Origin: a virus | Virus record (IMG/VR): IMGVR_UViG_3300031787_000001 | Location: 124,001-188,000 of that record | Direction: 5' to 3' (one strand) | DNA length: 64,000 nucleotides | Part shown: positions 15,169-22,149 of the stretch, piece by piece | How positions within the stretch are numbered: the first letter of the stretch is position 1 | Layout: each line of letters begins with the position of its first letter | Position numbers and translations under genes: made by a program | Notes under the pieces: model-generated | Seen by the model: the letters and a program-made list of their open reading frames with translations, nothing else | Told to the model about the DNA's origin: nothing | The model's database searches: none

Positions 15169-16608
15169 TCGATTAAAGTCCAATTTTAGGATTTTTAAGA
15201 ATTGATCAAGTTTATCATTAATGTTTTTTGTACCTATTTTTTCTAATTTTTGGTTTAAGTTATTTATTTTGGTATAGAGTGTTGGATTTGATAATCTTGC
15301 AAGACCTGATTTAAATTCTATAGAAGAGGTTATTTGACTTGGATTATGTTTATAGTTATTTATTTCTTTTTCATAATTTTTTATAATAATACTAACCACT
15401 GAGTTATTGTTTCTTTTTATAAAGTCTTTGATATTTTTAATGATTTCATTATTTTCTATTGGTTTTGTTACTATACCATATATAACATCCATTTTAGATA
15501 ATTCTGTTTCCATTAATTTTTGTATGTTATCATACATTGGGTCAATGATATCTTTAGGTAATTTTTTAAACACATTTATTCCGAATGTACTGATTAAGAT
15601 TGAAGTTAAAAAATCGGGGTCATATACCGATAAGAATTTTTTTAATACATCGTATCTTTTATTTATTACTGATCCCCTTATTATGAATTTAACTTCATCT
15701 AAATTATTTGAATTTGTCTTTATTAATTCTATTATTTCATCAGATGGTTTATTGAATATATTTTTATCTGATCTAATATTTTCTTTATTTGTTATTTTAC
15801 TATATTCTATCATCCATTCTCTAATAAAGTTTTTAAAGTCATTATTAAATTCACCATAAAAATGATAAGCATTTCCAAATTCACAAACACTTGATTCTAA
15901 AAATCTACTTATTGGGTCTTTTATGTTCCAGTCTCCCCTTTTTATAAGATAAAAGACTAATAGTCCATTTTGGACAGTATTAATTATTACTCGACCAGAA
16001 CCTTCACCGACATCACCAAATCCGGCTGATGGTATTCCCGTTTGTAATATATTGGTATATTGTGTTAAGTTTTCACAAGATGTTATTTTCGGTTTTGATG
16101 ACATTTCGGCAATATCATGTGAGTGTCTTGAAATTACAACATATAATTTATCCTCACCTTTATATTCTTTAGTTAGTGCACCTAAAAAATCAGTATAATT
16201 TTTTAAAAGTGTATTGTCATTATCATTTAATACTTTGGTTATTTTTATTTCTTGTCCGTTTCTTTTATTTTTTGCGGTATTTTTATTAAAATCAACAATT
16301 GAGTAACCTAATTCTTCTAAACTTGATGATATTTGATTTTTTAATTTATCATCTAATTTAATGTCTATTTTTAATTTTGGTGTATGTTTGGTTGGTGTAA
16401 TTTGTTCACCAGTTTGTAGATCATAGTATAAACGATAGACATTTTTACCAAATATTTCTGTTAATTTTTCTTCATAATCTGATTTTAATTGTTTTGATCT
16501 AATTTGTTTAGATAGGTTAAGTGAAATATATTCATTAATTAAATTAAAATTAGATAACGTATTTTTAATAATATTTTTAAGTTGCGATTCTTTAATTAAA
16601 ATTTTCAT
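15166..16608 (-). CDS. Large tagged hypothetical protein
   Basis: 480 aa. Tag MKILIKESQLKNIIKNTLSN and then LINE as cleavage candidate. The middle has YVVISRHSHDIAEMSSKP and GIPSAGFGDVGEGSGRVII, segments seen in uncharacterised phage virion-associated proteins as far as I recall, and the C-terminal half is helical with repeats of about 30 residues (VLKKFLSVYDPDFLTSILIS, then a similar unit), possibly a repeat scaffold. No enzyme family assigned. Confidence 0.8.
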   Translation of the reverse strand: MKILIKESQLKNIIKNTLSNFNLINEYISLNLSKQIRSKQLKSDYEEKLTEIFGKNVYRLYYDLQTGEQITPTKHTPKLKIDIKLDDKLKNQISSSLEELGYSIVDFNKNTAKNKRNGQEIKITKVLNDNDNTLLKNYTDFLGALTKEYKGEDKLYVVISRHSHDIAEMSSKPKITSCENLTQYTNILQTGIPSAGFGDVGEGSGRVIINTVQNGLLVFYLIKRGDWNIKDPISRFLESSVCEFGNAYHFYGEFNNDFKNFIREWMIEYSKITNKENIRSDKNIFNKPSDEIIELIKTNSNNLDEVKFIIRGSVINKRYDVLKKFLSVYDPDFLTSILISTFGINVFKKLPKDIIDPMYDNIQKLMETELSKMDVIYGIVTKPIENNEIIKNIKDFIKRNNNSVVSIIIKNYEKEINNYKHNPSQITSSIEFKSGLARLSNPTLYTKINNLNQKLEKIGTKNINDKLDQFLKILKLDFNR

Positions 16609-16658
16609 ATTATCATAAATATTCTGAAAAATTTCCAGAAATTTTTTTTTCAGTTTTA
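16604..16658 (-). repeat. 54-bp leader repeat, copy 2
   Basis: Second copy of the 15113-15168 repeat, upstream of the gene at 16608. Confidence 0.85.
16615..16622 (-). promoter_or_regulatory. ATATTTAT candidate late signal
   Basis: ATATTTAT 6 nt before the start at 16608. Confidence 0.5.
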
Positions 16659-16683
16659 CCCCTATTGATCCGATTTTCAGATT

Positions 16684-16867
16684 TTTTCCGGAAAAATTTC
16701 TGTTACGGCATTGTCCCCCCTTTCTAACCCCCCCTAAAAACCCCTATTTAAGGGGGGATACGGGAGGGGGGTGGTATAGGGGGGAGGGGTATGTAGGGAG
16801 ATAGGGGGGTCGCCAGAGAAATTTTGAATCGGGACGGGGGTGGTCGGTCTGTATCTTGGATAGGGGG
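16684..16867. other. G-tract / C-tract region
   Basis: A non-coding stretch in an otherwise AT-rich sequence. It opens with palindrome TTTTTCCGGAAAAA, then C-runs (16714-16744), then at least eight G-runs of 3-6 (16752-16866) on the plus strand, compatible with G-quadruplexes. A half palindrome element (CGCCAGAGAAATTTT, 16810-16824) lies inside. It separates the late minus module from the early region. Confidence 0.7.
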
Positions 16868-16868
16868 T

Positions 16869-16899
16869 ATAAAAAAAAGGTATCGTTTCCGATACCTTT
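16869..16899 (-). terminator. Intrinsic terminator
   Basis: AAAGGTATCG/CGATACCTTT stem followed by a long minus-strand T run; ends the gene at 16928. Confidence 0.9.
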
Positions 16900-16927
16900 G
16901 TGAACTCATTAGAGTCAATTTAAGACC

Positions 16928-17449
16928 TTATCTTTCTACAATGTAGTGAACACCACCCAAAGTAATTTCCTCAATAGAACTCAACTTAAATGATTGTACC
17001 AACACTCTCCTTTCTTGTGGTTGTCTTGAACTCTCACTCACTTTAACAAGGTAACTTTCAAACAATGTCTTTTCAACTTCGTTACCCTCAAAAATGTAAC
17101 TTACATTCGGTTTGATTTCGTCAAATCTTTCAACTTGTAAGTAGTGGGAATTGTGTTTCTCATTGAACAAAACACACTTTGAAATATGAACACCCACCTT
17201 ATTTTCCTCACTCACAAAATTACCCTCTCCACCCTCTTTTTTATCATTGGTATTCACTCTCGTTTCGTACTCATTTCCAATAAGGTAGTTACATTTGTTC
17301 ACTTTGAACACCTTATCATAATAAGGGTTATTTGTTTTGTTCATACGAACTTTTGTTTTGGAAACGATATTAACAAAGGTTGATTTATCAACATTCATTA
17401 AGATTTCCAATAATTCAGTTTGTCCGATTGTTTTTGTTTCTTTGTTCAT
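16928..17449 (-). CDS. Conserved hypothetical protein, paralogue of 23462
   Basis: 173 aa from ATG 17449; the upstream in-frame ATG at 17473 overlaps the promoter -7 box and is unlikely. It is a paralogue of the plus-strand gene at 23462 over its whole length, sharing SKTKVRMNK, NPY(Y/F)DKV, NYLIG/NYFIG, SESSRQPQE and SSIEE. The family occurs in Bacteroidota phages and elements; no function is known to me. The shared basic/beta pattern would fit nucleic-acid or protein binding but this is a guess. Confidence 0.85.
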   Translation of the reverse strand: MNKETKTIGQTELLEILMNVDKSTFVNIVSKTKVRMNKTNNPYYDKVFKVNKCNYLIGNEYETRVNTNDKKEGGEGNFVSEENKVGVHISKCVLFNEKHNSHYLQVERFDEIKPNVSYIFEGNEVEKTLFESYLVKVSESSRQPQERRVLVQSFKLSSIEEITLGGVHYIVER

Positions 17450-17472
17450 AGTTTTAATTTTTAATTGTTTCA

Positions 17473-17505
17473 CAAATATACACCCTCAAAATGTATATTT
17501 CCAAA
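17473..17505 (-). promoter_or_regulatory. Early promoter
   Basis: TTTG (17502-17505) and TATATTTG (17473-17480) on the minus strand, driving the gene at 17449. Confidence 0.85.
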
Positions 17506-17581
17506 TTTTTTTTTCCCTTTAACAAAACTTTAACATTTCGGGGGTGAAGGTTCGGGGTGACTTTTTTCGTGGCGAGAACCT

Positions 17582-17621
17582 ACAAAGATACAAAATTATT
17601 TGTTAATAAAAAGTTAAAGTT
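17582..17621 (+). repeat. 39-nt direct repeat, copy 1
   Basis: Shares a 29-nt identical core (AAATTATTTG...TTAAAGTT) plus flanking ACAAAG.TAC with 17705-17744, in the divergent intergenic region. Confidence 0.85.
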
Positions 17622-17675
17622 TTCGTTAACAAAATTTTAAGAAAAAAAATTTGGAGGTGAACCCGTGAAGGTTTG

Positions 17676-17764
17676 GATTTTCTGTGGCGTGTAGGAAAAA
17701 AACCACAAAGGTACGAAATTATTTGTTAATAAAAAGTTAAAGTTATTATGAGCCAGAGAAAAAG
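17676..17764. repeat. TGTGGC palindrome element 1
   Basis: Left arm GATTTTCTGTGGC at 17676-17688, right arm GCCAGAGAAAA at 17752-17762, with the second direct repeat between the arms. A further TTTTTTCGTGGC half lies at 17562-17573. Confidence 0.65.
17705..17744 (+). repeat. 39-nt direct repeat, copy 2
   Basis: Second copy, 123 bp downstream of copy 1. Confidence 0.85.
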
Positions 17765-17831
17765 TTTTCCGGGTGATCCGGGGTTTACCCGTAAAATTCT
17801 TTAACATAACATTAACATTCGGGTTGATTGT

Positions 17832-17857
17832 TTTGGGGTGTATAAGGTGTATATTTG
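17832..17857 (+). promoter_or_regulatory. Early promoter
   Basis: TATATTTG at 17850-17857; TTTG at 17832 gives a short spacer, TTGA at 17824 a normal one. Drives 17889. Confidence 0.75.
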
Positions 17858-17888
17858 TATATCGTTCACAAGTTAAAACTCTACTACT

Positions 17889-18263
17889 ATGTTAAAAAGA
17901 ACTCTCACACTCGGACTTCATCATTGGACTGACAATGACTTAATCCTGAACTTTTATGTTACCAAATTCGGTACTCGGTACATTCATTTGAAAACCGAAG
18001 AAGAACTCTCCAAATTCATCGGTACAACTCCTTGTTCGTTTACCAAACAACAGATGAACTTCCGTTACCTTATGGGGTGTAAATCAAATGTCCTGACTGA
18101 CTACTCCAAACTTCAAAAGTTGGTGTTTGAAATGTTTGATGAAATCTCCTTCTACGAATTTCATCAAATCGTGAAAAAGATAGTTGGACAAGATGAATAC
18201 GAAAGAAATAAATTCTTTGTGGAAAATGGATATAACCCTGAACGAATGATAATGATAAGTTAA
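17889..18263 (+). CDS. Hypothetical protein, first early gene
   Basis: 124 aa, unrecognised. Mixed alpha/beta with aromatic N-terminus (LGLHHWTDNDLILNFYVTKF) and a helical C-terminal part. It has its own promoter and terminator, and is the first plus-strand gene after the divergent switch region. Confidence 0.78.
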   Translation: MLKRTLTLGLHHWTDNDLILNFYVTKFGTRYIHLKTEEELSKFIGTTPCSFTKQQMNFRYLMGCKSNVLTDYSKLQKLVFEMFDEISFYEFHQIVKKIVGQDEYERNKFFVENGYNPERMIMIS

Positions 18264-18283
18264 TCGGGTTGGAAACTGAAACG

Positions 18284-18312
18284 AAACCTCAACAGAAATG
18301 TTGGGGTTTTTT
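18284..18312 (+). terminator. Intrinsic terminator
   Basis: CCTCAACA GAAA TGTTGGGG stem-loop and T run. Confidence 0.88.
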
Positions 18313-18324
18313 ATTTCCCACAGA

Positions 18325-18350
18325 ACTCCGTGTTCACCAGATTCGCTGGT
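18325..18350 (+). repeat. Second dispersed motif, copy 1
   Basis: Contains GTTCACCAGATTCGCTGGT (CACCAG/CTGGTG stem); also at 18934, 19721 and 21093. Confidence 0.8.
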
Positions 18351-18411
18351 GGTAAATTTCTTTGGCTTGTAGAACCAGTTAGAAGATGTGGTTGGGGACA
18401 CCGCATGCGAA

Positions 18412-18476
18412 AATATTTCTGTGGCGGTTGTCTTACATAATAGGGGTATTACAGGAGGTTACACGCCAAGGAAATT
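18412..18476. repeat. TGTGGC palindrome element 2
   Basis: Arms AATATTTCTGTGGCG and CGCCAAGGAAATT around a loop containing GTATTAC. Confidence 0.75.
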
Positions 18477-18540
18477 CCATAATCCCGGATCACCTGTCGT
18501 GTCATCGTATTACACATTCACAAAACTTTAACAAAATAAA

Positions 18541-18573
18541 TTTGGATATAAGGGTATAAATTGGTTAACTTTG
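18541..18573 (+). promoter_or_regulatory. Early promoter
   Basis: TTTG at 18541 and TAACTTTG at 18566; drives 18595. Confidence 0.8.
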
Positions 18574-18594
18574 ACGAAACAAACTTTCAAAGTT

Positions 18595-18876
18595 ATGTCT
18601 TACACAAAAGAAGAAATCAAAATGAACTTGTCAAGAAACCCTAAATGGATAGAAAGAGCGTTGGTTGTCTTACATAACCTCCAAACTACCGAAGAACAAA
18701 TCACAAACGAAACAATCAAAGAGAATGGGGTTGGTTTTAATTCATCGGATAGTCGGTATCTCTCCTATTGTGCGAAATGGATAAAGGGTGGTAATCACTT
18801 AAACGAGAAACACCTCACTAAATGTGGTCAGAAACTCCCAAAGTATTGGAAACAAATACACTCAATGATTAAGTAA
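18595..18876 (+). CDS. Hypothetical protein
   Basis: 93 aa from ATG 18595; an earlier TTG start would lie on the promoter. Helical, with RNPKWIERALVVLHNLQTTEEQ and DSRYLSYCAKWIKGGNHL, a pattern widespread in uncharacterised phage proteins. No function known. Confidence 0.78.
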   Translation: MSYTKEEIKMNLSRNPKWIERALVVLHNLQTTEEQITNETIKENGVGFNSSDSRYLSYCAKWIKGGNHLNEKHLTKCGQKLPKYWKQIHSMIK

Positions 18877-18900
18877 CTTCACACTCCACTCAAAACATTA

Positions 18901-18930
18901 AACCTCCGATAGTATCGGGGGTTTTTTGTT
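18901..18930 (+). terminator. Intrinsic terminator
   Basis: AACCTCCGAT/ATCGGGGGTT stem and T run. Confidence 0.88.
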
Positions 18931-18933
18931 AGA

Positions 18934-18959
18934 ACTCCGTGTTCACCAGATTCGCTGGT
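18934..18959 (+). repeat. Second dispersed motif, copy 2
   Basis: GTTCACCAGATTCGCTGGT again, directly after the terminator. Confidence 0.8.
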
Positions 18960-18962
18960 AGA

Positions 18963-19012
18963 TATTTTTTGTGGCGGATAGGTACAGATTAACCTACTCG
19001 CCATGGAAAATT
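18963..19012. repeat. TGTGGC palindrome element 3
   Basis: Arms TATTTTTTGTGGCG and CGCCATGGAAAATT. Confidence 0.75.
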
Positions 19013-19072
19013 ATCCTGATCGCAACAGCGGTTCACGGGGAAAATTCGTTAACAACATTTTAACAATAAAAA

Positions 19073-19105
19073 TTTGGAAATATAAGGTATAATGTCGTAT
19101 ATTTG
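19073..19105 (+). promoter_or_regulatory. Early promoter
   Basis: TTTG 19073, TATATTTG 19098. Confidence 0.88.
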
Positions 19106-19128
19106 ATAAACAATTAAAAACTACTACA

Positions 19129-19308
19129 ATGGACAAAATCACTCTCACACTCCTTCTCCTTACACTCGGACTAATGGGGTTAACAATGTTATTCTCTCAC
19201 TATATGAGGAATGACAAAATCTCAAACATTTTTCTTCGTGTTTTATTCGGTTTGACAATGATGACATTCACTCTCTTTATGATGGACATTTTTCTCTCAA
19301 ACATTTAA
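19129..19308 (+). CDS. Membrane microprotein (59 aa)
   Basis: MDKITLTLLLLTLGLMGLTM and a second hydrophobic helix (VLFGLTMMTFTLFMMDIFL): two membrane segments. Its own early promoter and a plausible start 24 nt after the -7 box support a real gene. Role unknown; co-transcribed with 19321. Confidence 0.68.
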   Translation: MDKITLTLLLLTLGLMGLTMLFSHYMRNDKISNIFLRVLFGLTMMTFTLFMMDIFLSNI

Positions 19309-19320
19309 TAACTACCAACT

Positions 19321-19659
19321 ATGACACACGAACAACTACACAACTTCGTATCGGAAAAAGGTGAAAGGGAATTTAACCCACAAGAAACCTTACAAGTATT
19401 AACCCACAACAGAACAACATATTGGTCTTGGGGTGTATCTAAACTCCTTAATATGTTTAATAAGGGGTTATGTTTGAAAGTATCAGGACATCACCACAAA
19501 GGTTGGGTAATCATCACACTCGGTTTTACAGACACTTACTCGGTGTTTTATGTATCAAACAATGGTAAAGTCAAAGATGAACAACACTTGGTCTATTTTG
19601 ACGAACTCACCGAAAGGATAGATGATAAAATCGAACGAATACCGATTTACAAACACTAA
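19321..19659 (+). CDS. Hypothetical protein
   Basis: 112 aa, unrecognised. Beta-rich centre (LCLKVSGHHHKGWVIITLGF) with a HHH stretch. Second gene of the unit begun at 19129, ended by the terminator at 19679. Confidence 0.76.
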   Translation: MTHEQLHNFVSEKGEREFNPQETLQVLTHNRTTYWSWGVSKLLNMFNKGLCLKVSGHHHKGWVIITLGFTDTYSVFYVSNNGKVKDEQHLVYFDELTERIDDKIERIPIYKH

Positions 19660-19678
19660 TCACGAAATCGTAATACAG

Positions 19679-19711
19679 AAACCCTCGACAAAAGTCGGGG
19701 GTTTTTTGTTT
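19679..19711 (+). terminator. Intrinsic terminator
   Basis: ACCCTCGAC/GTCGGGGGT stem and T run. Confidence 0.88.
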
Positions 19712-19720
19712 TTCCACAGA

Positions 19721-19745
19721 ACTCCGTGTTCACCAGATTCGCTGG
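19721..19745 (+). repeat. Second dispersed motif, copy 3
   Basis: GTTCACCAGATTCGCTGGT. Confidence 0.8.
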
Positions 19746-19750
19746 TGGTG

Positions 19751-19806
19751 AATTTATGTGGCGGATCGTATTACAGATAAAGGTGGTATTACACGCCACA
19801 TAAATT
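19751..19806. repeat. TGTGGC palindrome element 4
   Basis: Perfect 13-bp arms AATTTATGTGGCG / CGCCACATAAATT. The C-to-A change in the left arm is matched by G-to-T in the right, so pairing is kept. Loop has GATCGTATTAC. Confidence 0.88.
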
Positions 19807-19867
19807 TTTTGGTTCAGATCCAGGTTTCCACCAGTGAAACTCTTTAACAATAGATTAACAAAATAAA

Positions 19868-19899
19868 TTTGGAATATAAGGTTTAATGATGTATATTTG
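19868..19899 (+). promoter_or_regulatory. Early promoter
   Basis: TTTG 19868, TATATTTG 19892. Confidence 0.9.
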
Positions 19900-19922
19900 T
19901 TAAACAATTAAAACATACTACA

Positions 19923-20177
19923 ATGGACAAAAACAAACTAATTAACAGAATTGAAAACATTGGTTTTCTTCTCGGTTGTTTTATCGGTTTATTAACACTT
20001 ATGATGTTGGGGGCGGAACCTACTACTTGGGATGAGGATGGGTTGTACGATTATGAACACCTTTGGGATAAAGGAAATTCGGGTTGGTATGTTATGTGGA
20101 CTTGGGTTTGGTCAGTTGTTACTTTGATTGGGTTGATAGTGGTTAGGTCATTCATTAAGAAAAGTTTAACAAAATAA
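19923..20177 (+). CDS. Two-helix membrane protein
   Basis: 84 aa with helices at about 12-32 (IGFLLGCFIGLLTLMMLG) and 58-77 (WTWVWSVVTLIGLIVVRSFI), separated by an acidic, aromatic loop. Role unknown. The next promoter begins inside its stop region. Confidence 0.75.
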   Translation: MDKNKLINRIENIGFLLGCFIGLLTLMMLGAEPTTWDEDGLYDYEHLWDKGNSGWYVMWTWVWSVVTLIGLIVVRSFIKKSLTK

Positions 20178-20178
20178 A

Positions 20179-20210
20179 TTTGGTTTTACTCGGTATAAGT
20201 TGTATATTTG
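20179..20210 (+). promoter_or_regulatory. Early promoter
   Basis: TTTG 20179, TATATTTG 20203. Confidence 0.88.
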
Positions 20211-20234
20211 TATAAACAATTAAAAACAAAAATT

Positions 20235-20429
20235 ATGAAAAAGTTTTTCAGTTCTATTCTCGGTTTTCACTTGACAATTATGGTTGGGTTGGTTGTTATG
20301 TTTTACTTCAACAACTTGGAAGATAACTACCTAACAATCATTAACAACATTTTCTTGGTTATGATGTCTTTATCCGTTGTGTTATCGGTGGTCTTATGTT
20401 ACTTTGACAAACGAATTTCTAAAAGATAG
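20235..20429 (+). CDS. Two-helix membrane protein
   Basis: 64 aa from ATG 20235; upstream TTG is part of the promoter. Two hydrophobic helices (ILGFHLTIMVGLVVMFYF and IFLVMMSLSVVLSVVLCYF) and a basic end. Unknown role. Confidence 0.72.
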   Translation: MKKFFSSILGFHLTIMVGLVVMFYFNNLEDNYLTIINNIFLVMMSLSVVLSVVLCYFDKRISKR

Positions 20430-20450
20430 TTGTAGTTTTAATTGTGAACG

Positions 20451-20480
20451 AAACCACTCCGAAAGGGGTGGTTTTTTTAT
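20451..20480 (+). terminator. Intrinsic terminator
   Basis: AAACCACTCC GAAA GGGGTGGTTT and T run. Confidence 0.9.
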
Positions 20481-20528
20481 TTGTGGTATTACACAAAACT
20501 TGAATCGCGGTTCGAGCTGGGATTACAC

Positions 20529-20578
20529 CTTTTTCTGTGGCGATCCGTATTACAGAAACCCACTCGCCATAAAAAAAG
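20529..20578. repeat. TGTGGC palindrome element 5
   Basis: Arms CTTTTTCTGTGGCG and CGCCATAAAAAAAG, loop with GATCCGTATTAC. Confidence 0.8.
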
Positions 20579-20620
20579 TTTACCAGGACGACAGGTATGA
20601 ATATGGTTTTGAAAAATAAA

Positions 20621-20652
20621 TTTGGAATCAAAAAATATAAGTTGTATATTTG
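20621..20652 (+). promoter_or_regulatory. Early promoter
   Basis: TTTG 20621, TATATTTG 20645. Confidence 0.9.
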
Positions 20653-20683
20653 TGTATTATCTAACAAATTAAATTTATATCAA

Positions 20684-21025
20684 ATGAAAGAACAAAATGA
20701 ATGTAATGGAAAAATGTTTCCGAAAGGTTTTTGGTCAAAGAATGGTAAGCCCACACAAAACGCCTTAATGATGTATTTTGTGTATTTGACACATTTACCT
20801 GAAAGTTGGAAAAAGAAAGTAGTACACAAACCCTCACTCGAAAAAACACGACAATACTTTGATGTTGATTATGGTATTGAATGTATGTTAACTTGGGGGA
20901 TACAATTTGGTTGTAAAAATTCTAAAACGTCAGATGAAAGACACCACGCAATGTCTTTGGCTTATCACGACGCTTTGGGTATGATTGGTCAAGGTTACCG
21001 ATACACCGAATTGAAAATTAAGTAG
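20684..21025 (+). CDS. Hypothetical protein
   Basis: 113 aa from ATG 20684, the first ATG after the promoter. Opens MKEQNECNGKMFPKGFWSKN; central LTWGIQFGCKNSKTSDERHH and a C-terminal YHDALGMIGQGY. Unrecognised; single-gene unit. Confidence 0.76.
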   Translation: MKEQNECNGKMFPKGFWSKNGKPTQNALMMYFVYLTHLPESWKKKVVHKPSLEKTRQYFDVDYGIECMLTWGIQFGCKNSKTSDERHHAMSLAYHDALGMIGQGYRYTELKIK

Positions 21026-21050
21026 TGTTTGGTTTTAATTGTGAACGAAA

Positions 21051-21080
21051 AGTCCTCAACGAAAGTTGGGGATTTTTTTT
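21051..21080 (+). terminator. Intrinsic terminator
   Basis: AGTCCTCAAC GAAA GTTGGGGATT and T run. Confidence 0.9.
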
Positions 21081-21092
21081 GTCAAGTCACAG

Positions 21093-21119
21093 ACCTCCGT
21101 GTTCACCAGATTCGCTGGT
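21093..21119 (+). repeat. Second dispersed motif, copy 4
   Basis: GTTCACCAGATTCGCTGGT; a degenerate fifth copy is at 21801-21827. Confidence 0.78.
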
Positions 21120-21123
21120 GGAC

Positions 21124-21172
21124 ATTTTTTGTGGCTGATCCTATTAGAGAAACCGACAAGCCATAGAAATTT
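21124..21172. repeat. TGTGGC palindrome element 6
   Basis: Arms TTTTTTGTGGCT and AGCCATAGAAAT; terminal pair is T/A instead of G/C, with pairing kept. Confidence 0.78.
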
Positions 21173-21223
21173 CAGGATGGAAGGTGATCCGAATTCACCT
21201 TCACAAAATTTTAACAAAAAAAA

Positions 21224-21255
21224 TTTGGAATAAGTATGTATATGTTGTATATTTG
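21224..21255 (+). promoter_or_regulatory. Early promoter
   Basis: TTTG 21224, TATATTTG 21248. Confidence 0.9.
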
Positions 21256-21278
21256 TATAAATAATTAAAAAAAACATT

Positions 21279-21416
21279 ATGAAAAAGATTTATTCAGTTA
21301 TCGTAGTTATCGTTCTTGTATCATTAACAATGTCCTCTTGTAAAACAAGTGGGTATGGTTGTAAGGGGAAAGAAAGTTGGGGTGGATTGATGAAAAGAAT
21401 TAACAAACCTTATTAG
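21279..21416 (+). CDS. Small lipoprotein (45 aa)
   Basis: Signal peptide MKKIYSVIVVIVLVSLTMSS then Cys21: a lipobox-like end. The mature part is 25 residues (TSGYGCKGKESWGG). Small Cys/Gly-rich lipoproteins of this type are common in Bacteroidota, and this window has several. A surface or superinfection role is possible but only inferred. Confidence 0.72.
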   Translation: MKKIYSVIVVIVLVSLTMSSCKTSGYGCKGKESWGGLMKRINKPY

Positions 21417-21432
21417 TAGTATGGTTGGTTTT

Positions 21433-21462
21433 AACCCGATGTTTTTACATCGGGTTTTTTAT
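21433..21462 (+). terminator. Intrinsic terminator
   Basis: AACCCGATGT/ACATCGGGTT stem and T run. No palindrome element follows this one. Confidence 0.9.
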
Positions 21463-21480
21463 TTTTTTTAACATTTTAGA

Positions 21481-21512
21481 TTTGAAATATAATATTTATT
21501 GTTGTATATTTG
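21481..21512 (+). promoter_or_regulatory. Early promoter
   Basis: TTTG 21481, TATATTTG 21505. Confidence 0.88.
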
Positions 21513-21532
21513 TTTAACTAAACCCACTCACT

Positions 21533-21736
21533 ATGAATTTACAATTAAGAACTGAACTAATCGGAAAAAGAATTATGATGATTTTTATGGATGACCCTCA
21601 ACCTATTGAACCAAACACAATGGGTACAATTATCGGAGTTGATGGGTTAAATCAATATCAAGTCAAATGGGATAACGGAAGAAGTTTATCGGTTATACCC
21701 GAAGAAGACCAATTCGTCATTATTGACACAGAGTAG
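21533..21736 (+). CDS. DUF4314 family protein
   Basis: 67 aa. Matches the small SH3-like DUF4314 pattern: MIFMDDPQPIEPNTMGTIIG, a central VDGLNQYQVKWDNGRSLSVI and a final DQFVIID. Family members are short proteins of phages and mobile elements with unknown function. Complete by length. Confidence 0.85.
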   Translation: MNLQLRTELIGKRIMMIFMDDPQPIEPNTMGTIIGVDGLNQYQVKWDNGRSLSVIPEEDQFVIIDTE

Positions 21737-21760
21737 TCCGTTCGTTCCCTCATAAAGACA

Positions 21761-21790
21761 AACCTCAACAGAAATGTTGGGGTTTTTTGT
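21761..21790 (+). terminator. Intrinsic terminator
   Basis: AACCTCAACA GAAA TGTTGGGGTT, same sequence as the one at 18284. Confidence 0.9.
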
Positions 21791-21831
21791 TTCTCCACAG
21801 AACTCCGTGTTCACCATGCTCCCGGTATGTC

Positions 21832-21880
21832 ATTTTCTGTGGCTGATCGTATTACAGGAAGTTAGACGCCAAAGAAATTT
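21832..21880. repeat. TGTGGC palindrome element 7
   Basis: Arms ATTTTCTGTGGC and GCCAAAGAAATTT; loop GATCGTATTACAGG. Confidence 0.8.
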
Positions 21881-21941
21881 CCAACGACCCGGATCAGGAA
21901 ATCGCCTGTCGGTTATCTTCACAAAGTTTTAACAAAATAAA

Positions 21942-21973
21942 TTTGGAATATAAAGTATAATGATGTATATTTG
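21942..21973 (+). promoter_or_regulatory. Early promoter
   Basis: TTTG 21942, TATATTTG 21966. Confidence 0.9.
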
Positions 21974-21996
21974 TTAAACAATTAAAAACTACTACA

Positions 21997-22107
21997 ATGA
22001 AACAAGACAATTCTGACCAATGGATTCAAGGATTAACATTAATAATCTGTTTTATTACACTTGTTATTGTAATCTCCTTAAAGTATTATCTAACGGGTGA
22101 AATCTAA
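21997..22107 (+). CDS. Single-helix membrane microprotein (36 aa)
   Basis: MKQDNSDQWIQGLTLIICFI... one hydrophobic helix with a short charged N-terminus. Start at the expected distance from the promoter. Unknown role. Confidence 0.6.
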   Translation: MKQDNSDQWIQGLTLIICFITLVIVISLKYYLTGEI

Positions 22108-22113
22108 AATAAA

Positions 22114-22145
22114 TTTGGAATATAATAAATAATACCTTATATTTG
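22114..22145 (+). promoter_or_regulatory. Early promoter
   Basis: TTTG 22114, TATATTTG 22138; only a few nt before the ATG at 22150. Confidence 0.85.
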
Positions 22146-22149
22146 TGTT

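Noticed and set aside
20208-20234. TTG starts upstream of several early genes
   Set aside because: These TTG codons are part of the TATATTTG promoter box and would lie before the transcript start; the first ATG after the promoter is preferred.
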